Assembly (NCBI GenBank): GCA_027214125.1
Contig: JAPWHF010000001.1
Span: 1-64,000, forward strand
DNA length: 64,000 nt
Direction of reading: 5' to 3'
Origin: Zoogloeaceae bacterium G21618-S1
GTDB taxonomy: Bacteria; Pseudomonadota; Gammaproteobacteria; Burkholderiales; Rhodocyclaceae
The position numbers and the translations under genes were made by a program. A model generated the notes under the pieces. The model saw only the letters and a program-made list of their open reading frames with translations, was not told where the DNA came from and made no database searches. The stretch's first letter is position 1, and every line of letters begins with the position of its first letter. Positions 37,000 through 46,189 of this stretch are shown piece by piece.

Positions 37000-37984
37000 A
37001 TTGTCTGAGCGCATCATCCCGATCATCCCGGCCGGCAGCGGCGCACCCGATGGCGGTCGACAACGCACGCGGCTATGGGCGCAGATCGGCTTCTTCGTCC
37101 TGTTCGTCCTGGCGCCAGTGTTCGACCTGCTGCGCTACGACCTCGTCGCCGGTCATGCCTGGTTTCTCGGCATGGAATGGCGCGTCGGACTGGCCGACTA
37201 CAGCGCCGGCCTGATCGGCCTCGGCCAGTTGTGGATCAACATCGGCCTGAAGATCTTTCTGCCCATTCTCGGCACGGGTGCCGTGCTGATCTGGGTCTCA
37301 TGGAAATGGGGCCGGCTCTACTGCGGCTGGCTCTGCCCGCATTTCTCGGTGGTCGAAACCATCAACCAGCTCATGCGCCGCGCCACCGCCAAACCCAGCA
37401 TCTGGGAAAAGCGCGCCCTGCCCACCCGCGAGCCCGACGGCACCACGTGGCGCGCCGATCCGCGCTGGTGGTTCATCACCGTGCCACTGGCCGTCGGCTT
37501 TGCGTTTGTGTGGGCCGTGGTCCTGCTCACCTATCTGCTGCCACCCTTCGAGGTATACAACAATTTGCTGGCCGGCACGCCCACGCGCAACCAGTTCGTC
37601 TTCATCACCGCCGGCACCGTGGTGCTGAGCGCCGAATTTCTCTTCGCTCGCCACCTGTTCTGCCGCTTTGCCTGCGCCGTCGGCCTGTTCCAGTCGCTCG
37701 CCTGGATGGGCAACCGTGACGCCATGGTGGTCGGATTCGAACGCAAGCGCGGCGCCGATTGCAACGACTGCTATTCCGCCTGCGACCACGTCTGCCCGAT
37801 GCGCCTCAAGCCGCGCAACATCAAGCGCCAGATGTTCACCTGCACCCAGTGCGCGCAGTGCGTCAGCGCCTGCGCCACCACCCAAAAAGACAACCCCAAC
37901 GGCCCGCTGCTCTCGTGGGTCAGCGGTGAAGCCGCACGACAGAACGAAGCCGGCCTGCGCGCCGCCGCAAAGGTAAAAAGCTAA
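36989..37984 (+). CDS. membrane-bound 4Fe-4S polyferredoxin (CcoG/NapH/NosR-like)
   Basis: A 331-residue integral membrane protein with several predicted helices. The CGWLCPH motif is near residue 112 and a second membrane motif CRFACAVG near 225. Two cytoplasmic-type 4Fe-4S motifs follow: CNDCYSACDHVCP and CTQCAQCVSACATT. The layout resembles CcoG/RdxA and NapH, which move electrons in copper or nitrate/nitrous-oxide metabolism. It starts at GTG inside the previous gene and ends TAATG with norD, so it is translationally tied to both. Its position between norQ and norD suggests a role in nitric oxide reductase maturation or electron supply. Confidence 0.87.
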   Translation: MIPELSERIIPIIPAGSGAPDGGRQRTRLWAQIGFFVLFVLAPVFDLLRYDLVAGHAWFLGMEWRVGLADYSAGLIGLGQLWINIGLKIFLPILGTGAVLIWVSWKWGRLYCGWLCPHFSVVETINQLMRRATAKPSIWEKRALPTREPDGTTWRADPRWWFITVPLAVGFAFVWAVVLLTYLLPPFEVYNNLLAGTPTRNQFVFITAGTVVLSAEFLFARHLFCRFACAVGLFQSLAWMGNRDAMVVGFERKRGADCNDCYSACDHVCPMRLKPRNIKRQMFTCTQCAQCVSACATTQKDNPNGPLLSWVSGEAARQNEAGLRAAAKVKS

Positions 37985-39828
37985 TGGAAGAATACGTCGG
38001 CGATCTCTGGCATAAATTCATCACCCGCAGCGCCCGGCGCGACTACCCCGACGCCATCGTGCATCTCGAAGACATCGAGAAAACCGCCGGCGTGCTGTTT
38101 CGCGCCCTCGGCGGCGACCCCGGTCTGCGCGTTGCCGCCGCGGCCGAAGTCGAGCACGGCGGCCGACGCCGCTGGCTGGCGCGCATCGCCCACGTCGAAG
38201 ACCGTGTCGCCCACGCCACCCGCGACGCCGAAACCCTCAACCTGCCGCCCAGCCTGGCATTGTTTCCCGATCGCGCCACCAACCGCGACCTCTACCTGTG
38301 GCTGATCGCCCAGGCCGCCGCCACCGGCCGCGCCACCGGCGACTGGCTCATCGCCAATCAGCAGGCCACGCTGTTCACGCTGCAGCGCTACCCGGGCTTC
38401 GAATCGCGCTATCGCCGGCTGGTCACCGCCTGCCTGGCGCTGCGCATTCCGCCCGAAAAGCTACCCAAGGATGAAGCCGCCGTCGAAACCGCCATCCGGC
38501 AGGCCCTCCACGAACCCGGCAGCATCGGCCCGCTGCCCGCCAGCAAACGCGCACCACAACCCGTGCCATTGTGGCTCTACCCCTCGCCGGCGCAGATTGA
38601 CCGCCGCACCCGGCCAGACGACGCGCAAAGCGATCCGCAAGATCCCGACGAAGAACGCGGCAAGACCGTCGATGCCGCCCAGCAACGCCAACAGGCCACG
38701 CGCGAAGACATGCCCGACGGCAAGGATGGCTTCATCCTCCCCTTCCGGGCCGAGTCTCTGGTGTCATGGGCAGAGTACGTGAAGGTCAATCGCGGCCTCG
38801 ACGAAGACCCCGAAGAGGACGCCGCCAAGGCCGCGCCCGACATGGACAAGCTCGCCATCGCCCGCGACGGCAAGACCATCGCCTCACGCGTGCGCTTCGA
38901 CCTCGACCTGCCCTCCGCTGCCGCCGACGACATCCCACTGCAAAGCGGCATCCTGCTGCCCGAGTGGGACTGGAAAAAGCGCATCCTCAAGAAAAACCAG
39001 TGCCGGCTCGACCTGCTCGACGCCCGCGATGCCCCACCCATCGACGTGCCCGAACGCTTGCGCAAACCGGTGCGCAAAGTGCGCCAGCAACTCGAAGCGC
39101 TCGCCCCCTCGCGCCGCTGGTTCAAAAACCAGCCCGATGGCTCCGAACTTGACGTCGACGCCTGCGTGCGCAGCTGGTCAGACCGCCGCGCCGGCCACAG
39201 CGACAACGACTTTGGCAGCTACCTCAAGCTGGAGCGCCACGAGCGCGACATGGCCTGCCTGGTGCTCGCCGACCTCTCGCTATCGACCGACGCCTGGGTC
39301 AGCGACCACGCCCGCGTCATCGACGTGATCCGCGACAGCCTCATGATGTTCTCCGAAGCGCTCGGCGCCACCGGCGACAACTTCGCGCTCTACGGCTTCT
39401 CCAGCCTGCGGCGCGAAAACATCCGTTTCCACCAGATCAAGACCTTCGACGAAAAGCACGGCGCCGCCACCCGTGGCCGCATCGCCGCGCTCAAACCCGG
39501 CTACTACACCCGCATGGGCGCCGCCATCCGCTACGCCAGCCGCATCCTCGAAAAGCAGCCCAACGCCCTGCGCCTGATGCTCATCCTCTCCGACGGCAAG
39601 CCCAACGACCTCGACCAGTACGACAGCCGCTACGGCATCGAAGACACCCGCATGAGCCTCATCGAAGCGCGCAACGCAGGCCTCAAACCCTTCTGTGTCA
39701 CCATCGACAAGGAAGGCGAAGGCTACCTGCCCCACCTCTTCGGCCCCGCCGGCTTCACTGTCATCCGCAAACCCGAAGACCTGCCGTCGCGGCTGCCAAT
39801 GCTGTATGCGCAGCTGACGGCGATGTAG
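37984..39828 (+). CDS. norD: NorD-like von Willebrand factor A domain protein
   Basis: A 614-residue cytoplasmic protein. The helical N-terminal domain starts EEYVGDLWHKFITRSARRDY. A charged linker is at about 215-260. The C-terminal VWA domain, about 415-610, has the metal-site pattern in LADLSLSTDAW and LILSDGKPNDLDQYDSRYGI. NorD works with NorQ in activating NorCB. It is the last gene of the run (TAATG overlap upstream). The 239 bases after it hold no gene. Confidence 0.92.
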   Translation: MEEYVGDLWHKFITRSARRDYPDAIVHLEDIEKTAGVLFRALGGDPGLRVAAAAEVEHGGRRRWLARIAHVEDRVAHATRDAETLNLPPSLALFPDRATNRDLYLWLIAQAAATGRATGDWLIANQQATLFTLQRYPGFESRYRRLVTACLALRIPPEKLPKDEAAVETAIRQALHEPGSIGPLPASKRAPQPVPLWLYPSPAQIDRRTRPDDAQSDPQDPDEERGKTVDAAQQRQQATREDMPDGKDGFILPFRAESLVSWAEYVKVNRGLDEDPEEDAAKAAPDMDKLAIARDGKTIASRVRFDLDLPSAAADDIPLQSGILLPEWDWKKRILKKNQCRLDLLDARDAPPIDVPERLRKPVRKVRQQLEALAPSRRWFKNQPDGSELDVDACVRSWSDRRAGHSDNDFGSYLKLERHERDMACLVLADLSLSTDAWVSDHARVIDVIRDSLMMFSEALGATGDNFALYGFSSLRRENIRFHQIKTFDEKHGAATRGRIAALKPGYYTRMGAAIRYASRILEKQPNALRLMLILSDGKPNDLDQYDSRYGIEDTRMSLIEARNAGLKPFCVTIDKEGEGYLPHLFGPAGFTVIRKPEDLPSRLPMLYAQLTAM

Positions 39829-40067
39829 GCCCGGATTCATCCGGTGGCATGCGCGCTCAACCAAACGAAAAGCCCCACTTTCCGAAGCTTCAACCCATCT
39901 TCGCAAATGTCATAGAACGGCCACCAAAGTGTACGCGCCACCAAGCGTGACAGGCCCGACCCATCATCTCGAGTCGCCCGAGATGAATGCAACAACATCA
40001 AGGCCTGCATAGACAGCATTCGCCTCAACAGCGAAAAACAAGAGCATAGAATCGAGTGTCATCACGC

Positions 40068-40757
40068 TCAGCTACCGAGCCGCGAAATCACCCGCACCGG
40101 CACCTCGCAGTAGTCCTCGAAGCCCATCCGCTGATACAAGCCATGGGCCGTGACGTTGTCACGCATCACATGCAGAAACGGCGTTTCGCCGCGCAGCAAC
40201 TGGCGCCGTATCAAGGCCAGCATCAAGCGTTTTGCCAGGCCGCGGGCCTGAAAATCCGGGTGTGTGCACACCCCGCTGATCTCATGAAACACGTCGGCCT
40301 GCATGCGCTCGCCCGCCATCGCCACGAGTTGGCCGTTTTCAAAACTGCCGACATAGTCACCCAGTTCAAGCGTGCGCAGGCCAAAGGGGCCAGGATTGGT
40401 GAGCGTCGCGAGCGCAAGCGCCGCCTCGGCATGCTCAGCAGTCAGGCGCACGACCCCGGCATCGCCAAGCGCACCGTCTGCCGGCGTCTCGGCCGCCCAC
40501 ACCATGCGAAACATGCTGGCTTCTGCCTCCAGGCGCCAGCCGGCCGGCACCACGCCCGTCCAGCCTGCGCAATAGAAATGCTCATCCGCATTGCAAAGCG
40601 GCTTGAGCGCAGCCAGATCCGGCTTCAGCACATCCGCAAAACCGATGATCGGCGAAAAGCCCGGCGCGTAGCGGCGCACACTGTCCGTGCCCACCGAGAA
40701 CCGGGCGTGTGGGCCCGACAGCGTGTGCCAGAGGATATTGTCGAGAATCGGATTCAT
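40068..40757 (-). CDS. GNAT family N-acetyltransferase
   Basis: A 229-residue protein with a C-terminal GNAT fold of the FR47 type. The acetyl-CoA-binding motif is VCTHPDFQARGLAKRLMLAL, followed by FLHVMRDNVTAHGLYQRMGF. The N-terminal half is not recognisable. The substrate is unknown. It is followed on the same strand by nothing; upstream on the same strand, 36 bases away, is the alpha/beta hydrolase gene. Confidence 0.9.
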   Translation of the reverse strand: MNPILDNILWHTLSGPHARFSVGTDSVRRYAPGFSPIIGFADVLKPDLAALKPLCNADEHFYCAGWTGVVPAGWRLEAEASMFRMVWAAETPADGALGDAGVVRLTAEHAEAALALATLTNPGPFGLRTLELGDYVGSFENGQLVAMAGERMQADVFHEISGVCTHPDFQARGLAKRLMLALIRRQLLRGETPFLHVMRDNVTAHGLYQRMGFEDYCEVPVRVISRLGS

Positions 40758-40793
40758 CAGTTGTCCAGGTATCGGCCAAACCGAGCGGCGCGC

Positions 40794-41639
40794 TCACTCA
40801 CGCAGCCAGCCCAGCATCGCCAGAAACGCCGCGACCCGTTCATTGGTCGCGTCGAAATACACGCGATCATTCTCGCGCAGATTGAAAAAACCATGCTTTG
40901 CGCCCTCATACAAAGCCAGCTCGCAGCGCCCACCGTGGCTGATCACCGCATCGCAAAATGCTTGCGCGCTGGCCACGGGCACTTCCCGATCTTCGGTGCC
41001 GAGCAAAATCAAGCTCGGTGGCAAGACTGAGTTGATCAACTGCAGCGGCGACACGTCCTGCCAGAATTCCGCCACCAGATGATGGTCCGGCTTGCCCGGC
41101 GACAGATCCAGCATCGGGTTGTACAACACCAATGCCGACGGCCTGTCGCCGCCATCCGACGCCACCCCCAGCATCGCCGCCAGATGCCCGCCCGATGAGC
41201 CTCCGCCCACGGCAATGCGCGCGGCGTCGACGCCCAAATCGCCCGCGCGATTGCGCACATGGGCAAACACCGCATGCGCATCTTCAAGCGCCGCGCGCGG
41301 ATCGGTGTCATGTCGCGATGCGATCCGGTATTCTGCGCTGATACAGCTCACGCCGCGCGCCGCAAACACCCGGCACTGCGGGAAGAACGCTTCGGGGCTG
41401 CCGTACTGCCAGGCGCCACCATGAAACAGCAGCAGCGCGGGCGCCCCTGCCGAGGGCGCCTCGCCTTTTGCCGCAAACACATGCAGACGCAAGTCGTGCC
41501 CATCAACCGTCCGATAGACCACCACCCGGTCCGGCCCCTCCAGCGCACTGACCACCCGCCGAAGCACCGCCGGACCAAACGCCAGCCCGAGCCCGAGTAC
41601 CAGCCCGGCAACAAAGTAGAAGAGCCTGTGATCAAGCAT
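40794..41639 (-). CDS. alpha/beta hydrolase (esterase-like)
   Basis: A 281-residue esterase/lipase-like hydrolase. An N-terminal hydrophobic anchor (FYFVAGLVLGLGLAFGPAVL) suggests membrane attachment or export. The oxyanion HGGAW motif, nucleophile elbow GGGSSGGHLA, acid in LGTEDREVP and histidine in GAKHGFF form the expected hormone-sensitive-lipase-type set. The ATG at 41639 is preferred over an upstream TTG; AGGAGG lies 12 bases before it. The physiological substrate is unknown. Confidence 0.87.
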   Translation of the reverse strand: MLDHRLFYFVAGLVLGLGLAFGPAVLRRVVSALEGPDRVVVYRTVDGHDLRLHVFAAKGEAPSAGAPALLLFHGGAWQYGSPEAFFPQCRVFAARGVSCISAEYRIASRHDTDPRAALEDAHAVFAHVRNRAGDLGVDAARIAVGGGSSGGHLAAMLGVASDGGDRPSALVLYNPMLDLSPGKPDHHLVAEFWQDVSPLQLINSVLPPSLILLGTEDREVPVASAQAFCDAVISHGGRCELALYEGAKHGFFNLRENDRVYFDATNERVAAFLAMLGWLRE

Positions 41640-41669
41640 GTGTGATGCGTGCCTCCTGGCTGACAAGGC

Positions 41670-42152
41670 CTAGACCCGGATATCCGCCCAATCCGCCCCC
41701 GTGAGCGTCGGCAAGACCTCCGGGCGCAAGGGGAACACCGAAAACGGCGTCCCCGCCGCCGCCCACACGGTCTCGAAACGCTGCAAGTCCTCATCCAGCA
41801 GCAATTTGACGGGCTGCGCATGGCCCAGCGGCGCGACACCGCCAATGGCATAACCCGTGGCGCTGCGGACAAAGTCAGCACCCGCACGCGCCAGCGCTTC
41901 GCCGACCGCCGCGGCCACCTTGGTTTCGCTGACCCGGTTGTCACCGCTCGCTACCACAATCACTGCCAGGCCGCTGTGTTCGCCACGAAACACGATGGAT
42001 TTTGCAATTTCTGCCACCGAACACCCAATCGCCGCAGCGGCTTCGGCACTGGTGCGGGTTGGCTGTTCAAACTCGACAACCTGGGTGTCGATGCCGGCGT
42101 TTTTCAGCAACTGCGCGGTACGCAGCGCCGTGGGATGCTGGGCGGGTTTCAT
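41670..42152 (-). CDS. YbaK/EbsC-type aminoacyl-tRNA deacylase
   Basis: A 160-residue protein of the YbaK/ProX editing family, which hydrolyses mischarged aminoacyl-tRNAs. Characteristic pieces are EIAKSIVFRGEHSGLAVIVV, the lysine of AKSIVF, and ATGYAIGGVAPLGH. Its closest look is to the EbsC/YbaK subgroup rather than the ProRS insertion domain. It is 30 bases upstream of the hydrolase gene on the same strand. Confidence 0.92.
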   Translation of the reverse strand: MKPAQHPTALRTAQLLKNAGIDTQVVEFEQPTRTSAEAAAAIGCSVAEIAKSIVFRGEHSGLAVIVVASGDNRVSETKVAAAVGEALARAGADFVRSATGYAIGGVAPLGHAQPVKLLLDEDLQRFETVWAAAGTPFSVFPLRPEVLPTLTGADWADIRV

Positions 42153-42246
42153 GATCGTATCTCTTGTCTGAAAAGGGCCGGGCGGTCGTCGCCGAAAGGT
42201 CGAGGCGGACGCTCGCCCGCCTCACGCGATGATAGTCTGCCCTTGC

Positions 42247-42669
42247 CTACTGCTTGGCAAACAAGCGCCCGATATCCGCAAAGGCCTTGAACTCCAGTGC
42301 ATTGCCGGACGGATCGAGGAAAAACATGGTCGCCTGCTCGCCGGGCAAACCGGCAAAACGGATGTGCGGCGCGATGACGAAGCGCACGCCTGCGGCCTTC
42401 AGTCGCGCAGCCAGCGCATCGAAGTCGGCCATCGTCAGCACCACGCCAAAATGTGGCACCGGCACGTCGTCGCCATCGACCGCGTTGCTGGCTTTGCGGC
42501 CACCGCGGCCGGGGGCGAGATGGGCGACGATCTGATGGCCGAAGAGATCGAAATCGATCCAGTGATCAGAGCTGCGGCCCTCGGGGCAGCCGAGCACATC
42601 GGCGTAAAAGCTTCGTGTGGCATCGAGGTCGTCGACAGGAAACGCAAGATGGAAGGGTTGAATGGCCAT
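42247..42669 (-). CDS. VOC family (glyoxalase/dioxygenase-like) protein
   Basis: A 140-residue vicinal-oxygen-chelate protein with paired beta-alpha-beta-beta-beta modules. The metal-ligand positions are seen in [26 protein letters not shown] and [13 protein letters not shown]. It is likely metal-dependent; the reaction is unknown. The inner ATG is used because CGGAG lies just before it. Confidence 0.9.
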   Translation of the reverse strand: MAIQPFHLAFPVDDLDATRSFYADVLGCPEGRSSDHWIDFDLFGHQIVAHLAPGRGGRKASNAVDGDDVPVPHFGVVLTMADFDALAARLKAAGVRFVIAPHIRFAGLPGEQATMFFLDPSGNALEFKAFADIGRLFAKQ

Positions 42670-42756
42670 GGTGGGTCTCCGGTTGGGGAGACTCATTGTG
42701 CGCCATTGGCCGGGCAGCTTTGAAGCCCCGTCAGGGCCCCGAGCAGACGCCCCGCG

Positions 42757-43533
42757 CTAAGCGACCACCAATCGCCGCCGCAGCCAGCCACTCAGGGCAT
42801 CGACCAGCAGTGACAGCAACAACATGGCCACAATCAGCGTGGCCGCCCGCGCCTCGTGAAACAGCGACAACGCGTAGTAGAGCTGCGCACCGAGACCGCC
42901 CGCACCCACAAAGCCGAGGATGGCCGCCATGCGGATGTTCATCTCCCAGCGATACAGCCCGTAGGCCACCCACTGCGGCGCAACCGCCGGCAAGGTACCG
43001 TACAAGAACGCCGCAACGGCCCCGCTGCCCGCGCCACGCAGCGCGGTTTCGGGCGCGGGTGGGGCGTTCTCTAGCGCCTCCGCGTAAAGCCGGCCGAGCA
43101 CGCCGGTGGTGTGCAAGGCCAGGGCCAGCGTGCCGGCAAACGGGCCGAGCCCGGCGGCGAGCACGGTGAGCGTGGCCCACACCAGCTCGGGCACCGAGCG
43201 CAGCAGGTTCAGCATAAAACGCGACGCGGTCTGGCCAAGGCGTCCAAAACGACCGCTGGCCGGCAGCGCCAGCGCAACGCCCGCAAGCACCGCCAGCAGC
43301 GTGCCGATCAGCGAGATGGCCAGCGTCTCGATGGCGCCCTGCCCGACCTTGCTCAAAAAGGCCGGTGACGTGTCAGGTGCCGCGAAGCGCTGCAGGAATC
43401 CGAACAATTCGCCCAGACTGTCCTGGCCCTCGGCGAAAGCGGCGATCAGGTCGAGCCGCCACACGCTGGCGAGCACCGCCGCCAGCACCAGCACACTCAG
43501 CGTCAGTCCGCGACGCGGGATCACCGGCGACAT
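42757..43533 (-). CDS. phnE: ABC transporter permease, PhnE family (second)
   Basis: A 258-residue inner-membrane permease of the phosphonate/phosphite family. The permease loop reads RFMLNLLRSVPELVWATL and the EAA-like segment AEALENAPPAPETALRGAGS. About six helices are predicted. It starts with ATG inside the stop of the other permease gene (TGATG) and is last in the phnDCEE order. The pair would form the channel of the importer. Confidence 0.9.
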   Translation of the reverse strand: MSPVIPRRGLTLSVLVLAAVLASVWRLDLIAAFAEGQDSLGELFGFLQRFAAPDTSPAFLSKVGQGAIETLAISLIGTLLAVLAGVALALPASGRFGRLGQTASRFMLNLLRSVPELVWATLTVLAAGLGPFAGTLALALHTTGVLGRLYAEALENAPPAPETALRGAGSGAVAAFLYGTLPAVAPQWVAYGLYRWEMNIRMAAILGFVGAGGLGAQLYYALSLFHEARAATLIVAMLLLSLLVDALSGWLRRRLVVA

Positions 43534-44351
43534 CAGCGCACCTGCCGGCGCAACCATGCGCTCAAGGCGTCCGCCGCCATCACCAGCAGCAAAAAGGTGA
43601 TCAGAATGCTGCAGGCTTCACCGCCGTTGAGCATCTTCATCGACTGGTCCATCAACTGCCCCAGCCCGCCGGCGCCCACGAAGCCCATCACCACCGAGGC
43701 GCGCACCGCGCACTCCCAGCGATACACGGTGTAAGACACCAGCTCATCCGAGGCCACGGGCAGCAGGCCGTAACCCAGCGCGGCAAGCCGGCCGCTGCCG
43801 GCGGCCAGCAAGGCGCGGGTCGGCGACAGATCACTGGATTCAAGAATTTCGGCATACACCTTGGCCAGCATGCCGCCATAGGTGATCGCCAGCGCGGCCA
43901 CGCCAGCGGCCGGGCCCAGTCCGAAAATGCGCACAAACACCAGCGCCCACACCAGCTCGGGCACGCCGCGCAGCACCAGCGTGAGCCCGCGGGCGCACAC
44001 TCGAATCACTTCCGACACCGGGCGCAGGCGGCCGTCGAGCCGGCCAATCGACAGACTACGGGTCGACAGCAGCGCCAGCGGCACGGCGATCAGCATGGCG
44101 AGCGCGATGCCGATGGTAGCAATGGCGAGGGTGTCCAGCGTGGCGGACGCCAGGAAGCCGAGAAAAAGCGCGTCGGTCGCGGGCGGCAGAAAAGTGCCAA
44201 GAAAGCCGCCGAGCGTGGCGAGGTTGCCGGCGTCGAACAAGACCGCGGGCTCAAACTGCGCGACCTGCAGCAAGGGCCACAGCACGCACACGGCCATCAC
44301 CAGCGCGGTGGCCCGACCGCGTGCGGCCGGGTCGTGCTGCGAGACACTCAT
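43533..44351 (-). CDS. phnE: ABC transporter permease, PhnE family (first)
   Basis: A 272-residue permease homologous to the next gene. The matching segments are GLTLVLRGVPELVWALVFVR and AKVYAEILESSDLSPTRALLAAGS. It overlaps the ATPase gene by ATGA, fixing the start at MSVSQHD; a TTG start two codons upstream is less likely. Two separate PhnE-type permeases are common in the selenate/phosphonate subgroup. Confidence 0.9.
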   Translation of the reverse strand: MSVSQHDPAARGRATALVMAVCVLWPLLQVAQFEPAVLFDAGNLATLGGFLGTFLPPATDALFLGFLASATLDTLAIATIGIALAMLIAVPLALLSTRSLSIGRLDGRLRPVSEVIRVCARGLTLVLRGVPELVWALVFVRIFGLGPAAGVAALAITYGGMLAKVYAEILESSDLSPTRALLAAGSGRLAALGYGLLPVASDELVSYTVYRWECAVRASVVMGFVGAGGLGQLMDQSMKMLNGGEACSILITFLLLVMAADALSAWLRRQVR

Positions 44352-45157
44352 GCGCAACGCGTCAGCCGCGGTTTGGCAGACGGTGCATCGAGGCTTGACT
44401 CCGCAGACGCCGCAGGGTTCGACGCGCCAGCATACAGCGCATCGATGTCGGCGCTTCGAACCTGTGCGGCCGGCCGATCGAAAACGATACGCCCTTCACG
44501 AAGGCCGATCACCCGAGAGAACTCCGACAGCGCGAGCTCCACCGCATGCAGGCTGGCGATGAGCGTCGCCTCGCGTCGCTTGGCATCTTCATTGAGCGCC
44601 ACGGCCACCGAGCGGGCGAGCGTGGGGTCCAGTGCCGACACGGGCTCATCCGCCAGCACCAACTGCGGCTGCTGATAAAACAGCCGCGCCAGCGCAACCC
44701 GCTGTAACTGCCCACCCGAGAGTTGATCGCAACGGTCGAACAGGCGCTCGGCCAGACCCAGCGGTGCGAGTGCGGCACGGGCACCATCGATATCCAGTGG
44801 ATAGACCAAGGAGGCGACGGCGCGCCATAGCGGCCACTGCCCCAGTCGCCCGGCCAGCACCGCGGTGATCACGCGCTGGCGCGGCGGGATCGGCGGGGCT
44901 TGGTACATCTTGCCGATGTGCGCGCGCAGGCCTTGCAACTGGCGTGCGCTCAGCGCCCAGGGATCAAGGCCGTCGAGCTGAAGTTGCCCGCGAGTCGGTC
45001 GCAAGTTGGCGCCAATCACCCGCAGCAAGGTGGTCTTGCCAGCGCCCGACGGGCCGATCAAGGCCACCCGCTCGCCGGGCGCGATCGACAGGTCAACCCC
45101 GTCGAGCGCGCGCCGGCTGTCGCCGTAGGCGACACTGAGTGCGGCAAGCGAGATCAT
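44348..45157 (-). CDS. phnC: ABC transporter ATPase, PhnC family
   Basis: A 269-residue ATPase. Walker A is GPSGAGKTTLLRVIG, the signature LSGGQLQRVALARL, and Walker B QLVLADEPVSALDP. The switch histidine is in ASLHAVELAL. GKMYQAPPIPPRQRVITAVL, with one Gln-loop, is typical of PhnC-like proteins. The C-terminal 35 residues are an unconserved tail. It starts five bases after the phnD stop. Confidence 0.93.
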   Translation of the reverse strand: MISLAALSVAYGDSRRALDGVDLSIAPGERVALIGPSGAGKTTLLRVIGANLRPTRGQLQLDGLDPWALSARQLQGLRAHIGKMYQAPPIPPRQRVITAVLAGRLGQWPLWRAVASLVYPLDIDGARAALAPLGLAERLFDRCDQLSGGQLQRVALARLFYQQPQLVLADEPVSALDPTLARSVAVALNEDAKRREATLIASLHAVELALSEFSRVIGLREGRIVFDRPAAQVRSADIDALYAGASNPAASAESSLDAPSAKPRLTRCA

Positions 45158-45162
45158 CCAGC

Positions 45163-46038
45163 CTACTTGAGCAGACCGGCCGCGCGGGCGGCGGATTCGA
45201 TGCCGTCGTAGTTGGCCGGCTCGGTCGGAATGAAGCGCGCGGCGCGTTGCAGATCAAGAATGGCCTTGTGCTCCGGCTTGGCAGGATCCAGCGCCAGGAA
45301 GGCGGCCTTGATCTTGGCCTGCAGGGCCGCGTCGAGGTCGCCGCGCACCGTCCAGTTGTAGTCAAAATACGGCGGTGTGGTGGCGAACACGCGCACCTTG
45401 GCCGTATCGACCTTGCCGCTCGCCACGAGCTTGTCCCACACCGAGGCGTTGAGCGCGCCGGCGTCGACTTTGCCGGCGGCGACGAAGGCTGCGGTAGCGT
45501 CATGCGCGCCCGAGAAAGCGACGTTGGCGAAATCGGTGTCGGGCGAGATGCCTTCCTTGCCGAGGAAGAAGCGCGGCATCAGGTGACCTGAGGTGGACGA
45601 CGGCGAACCGAAAGCAAAGCGCTTGCCCTTGAGGTCGGCAAAAGTCTTGATGTCGTCGCTGGCGGTAATGAATTTGGAGGTGAAGCGGGCGTCTTCTTCG
45701 CGCTGAACGAGCGGCACGGCGGTGCCATTGGTGCGCAACTTGGCCTGCACATAAGTAAAGCCACCCAGCCAGGCCAGATCGACCTTGCCAGCGCCCAGCG
45801 CTTCGACCACGGCGGCGTAATCGGTGACCGGCACGAACTTGACCGGCATGCCGATCTGCTGCTCGAGATAAGCGCCCAGCGGCGCGAACTTTCGCTGCAA
45901 CTCGGTCGGGGATTCGTCGGGAATGGCGGACACGCGGAGGGTATTGGCCGCAAACACGGGGCTTGCCGGCAACGCAAAAGCGAGACCGACAGCGGTGAGC
46001 GCGCGCAGCATGGCGCGACGCATCGACAACTGCATCAT
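45163..46038 (-). CDS. phnD: PhnD-type substrate-binding protein, selenate subgroup-like
   Basis: A 291-residue periplasmic binding protein. A Sec signal peptide with an RRAMLRALTAVGLAFALP core is likely cut after VFAA. The mature part begins NTLRVSAIPDESPTELQRKF and contains DLAWLGGFTYVQAKLRTNG, FGSPSSTSGHLMPRFFL and AFSGAHDATAAFVAAGKVDA. From memory these match the putative selenate ABC transporter binding proteins more closely than true phosphonate PhnD, but the ligand is unproven. The second of the upstream candidates (MMQLSM) is chosen because AAGGAA lies just before it. Confidence 0.9.
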   Translation of the reverse strand: MMQLSMRRAMLRALTAVGLAFALPASPVFAANTLRVSAIPDESPTELQRKFAPLGAYLEQQIGMPVKFVPVTDYAAVVEALGAGKVDLAWLGGFTYVQAKLRTNGTAVPLVQREEDARFTSKFITASDDIKTFADLKGKRFAFGSPSSTSGHLMPRFFLGKEGISPDTDFANVAFSGAHDATAAFVAAGKVDAGALNASVWDKLVASGKVDTAKVRVFATTPPYFDYNWTVRGDLDAALQAKIKAAFLALDPAKPEHKAILDLQRAARFIPTEPANYDGIESAARAAGLLK

Positions 46039-46144
46039 GGTGGATTCCTTGTTTTCAACCGTCAGGGCGCGATCCATCACACCTCGACTTACGGTGGGCA
46101 CTCAGGCCCGGGACAGCTCAAGCGGTAACGCAGACCGCGGCCGG

Positions 46145-46173
46145 ACTATAGCTGCCGAAAGGCTTCAAAACAA
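46145..46173 (-). promoter_or_regulatory. sigma-70 promoter of the phnDCEE operon
   Basis: On the minus strand TTGTTT, 17 bases, TATAGT, pointing at phnD. The predicted start near 46138 leaves a leader of about 100 bases before the ATG. Confidence 0.7.
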
Positions 46174-46189
46174 GGAATCTGTTGCGGGT

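Noticed and set aside
39829-40067. Possible small gene between norD and the acetyltransferase gene
   Set aside because: No frame with a start, Shine-Dalgarno sequence and plausible composition. Only a short CCGGA/TCCGG repeat near the norD stop.
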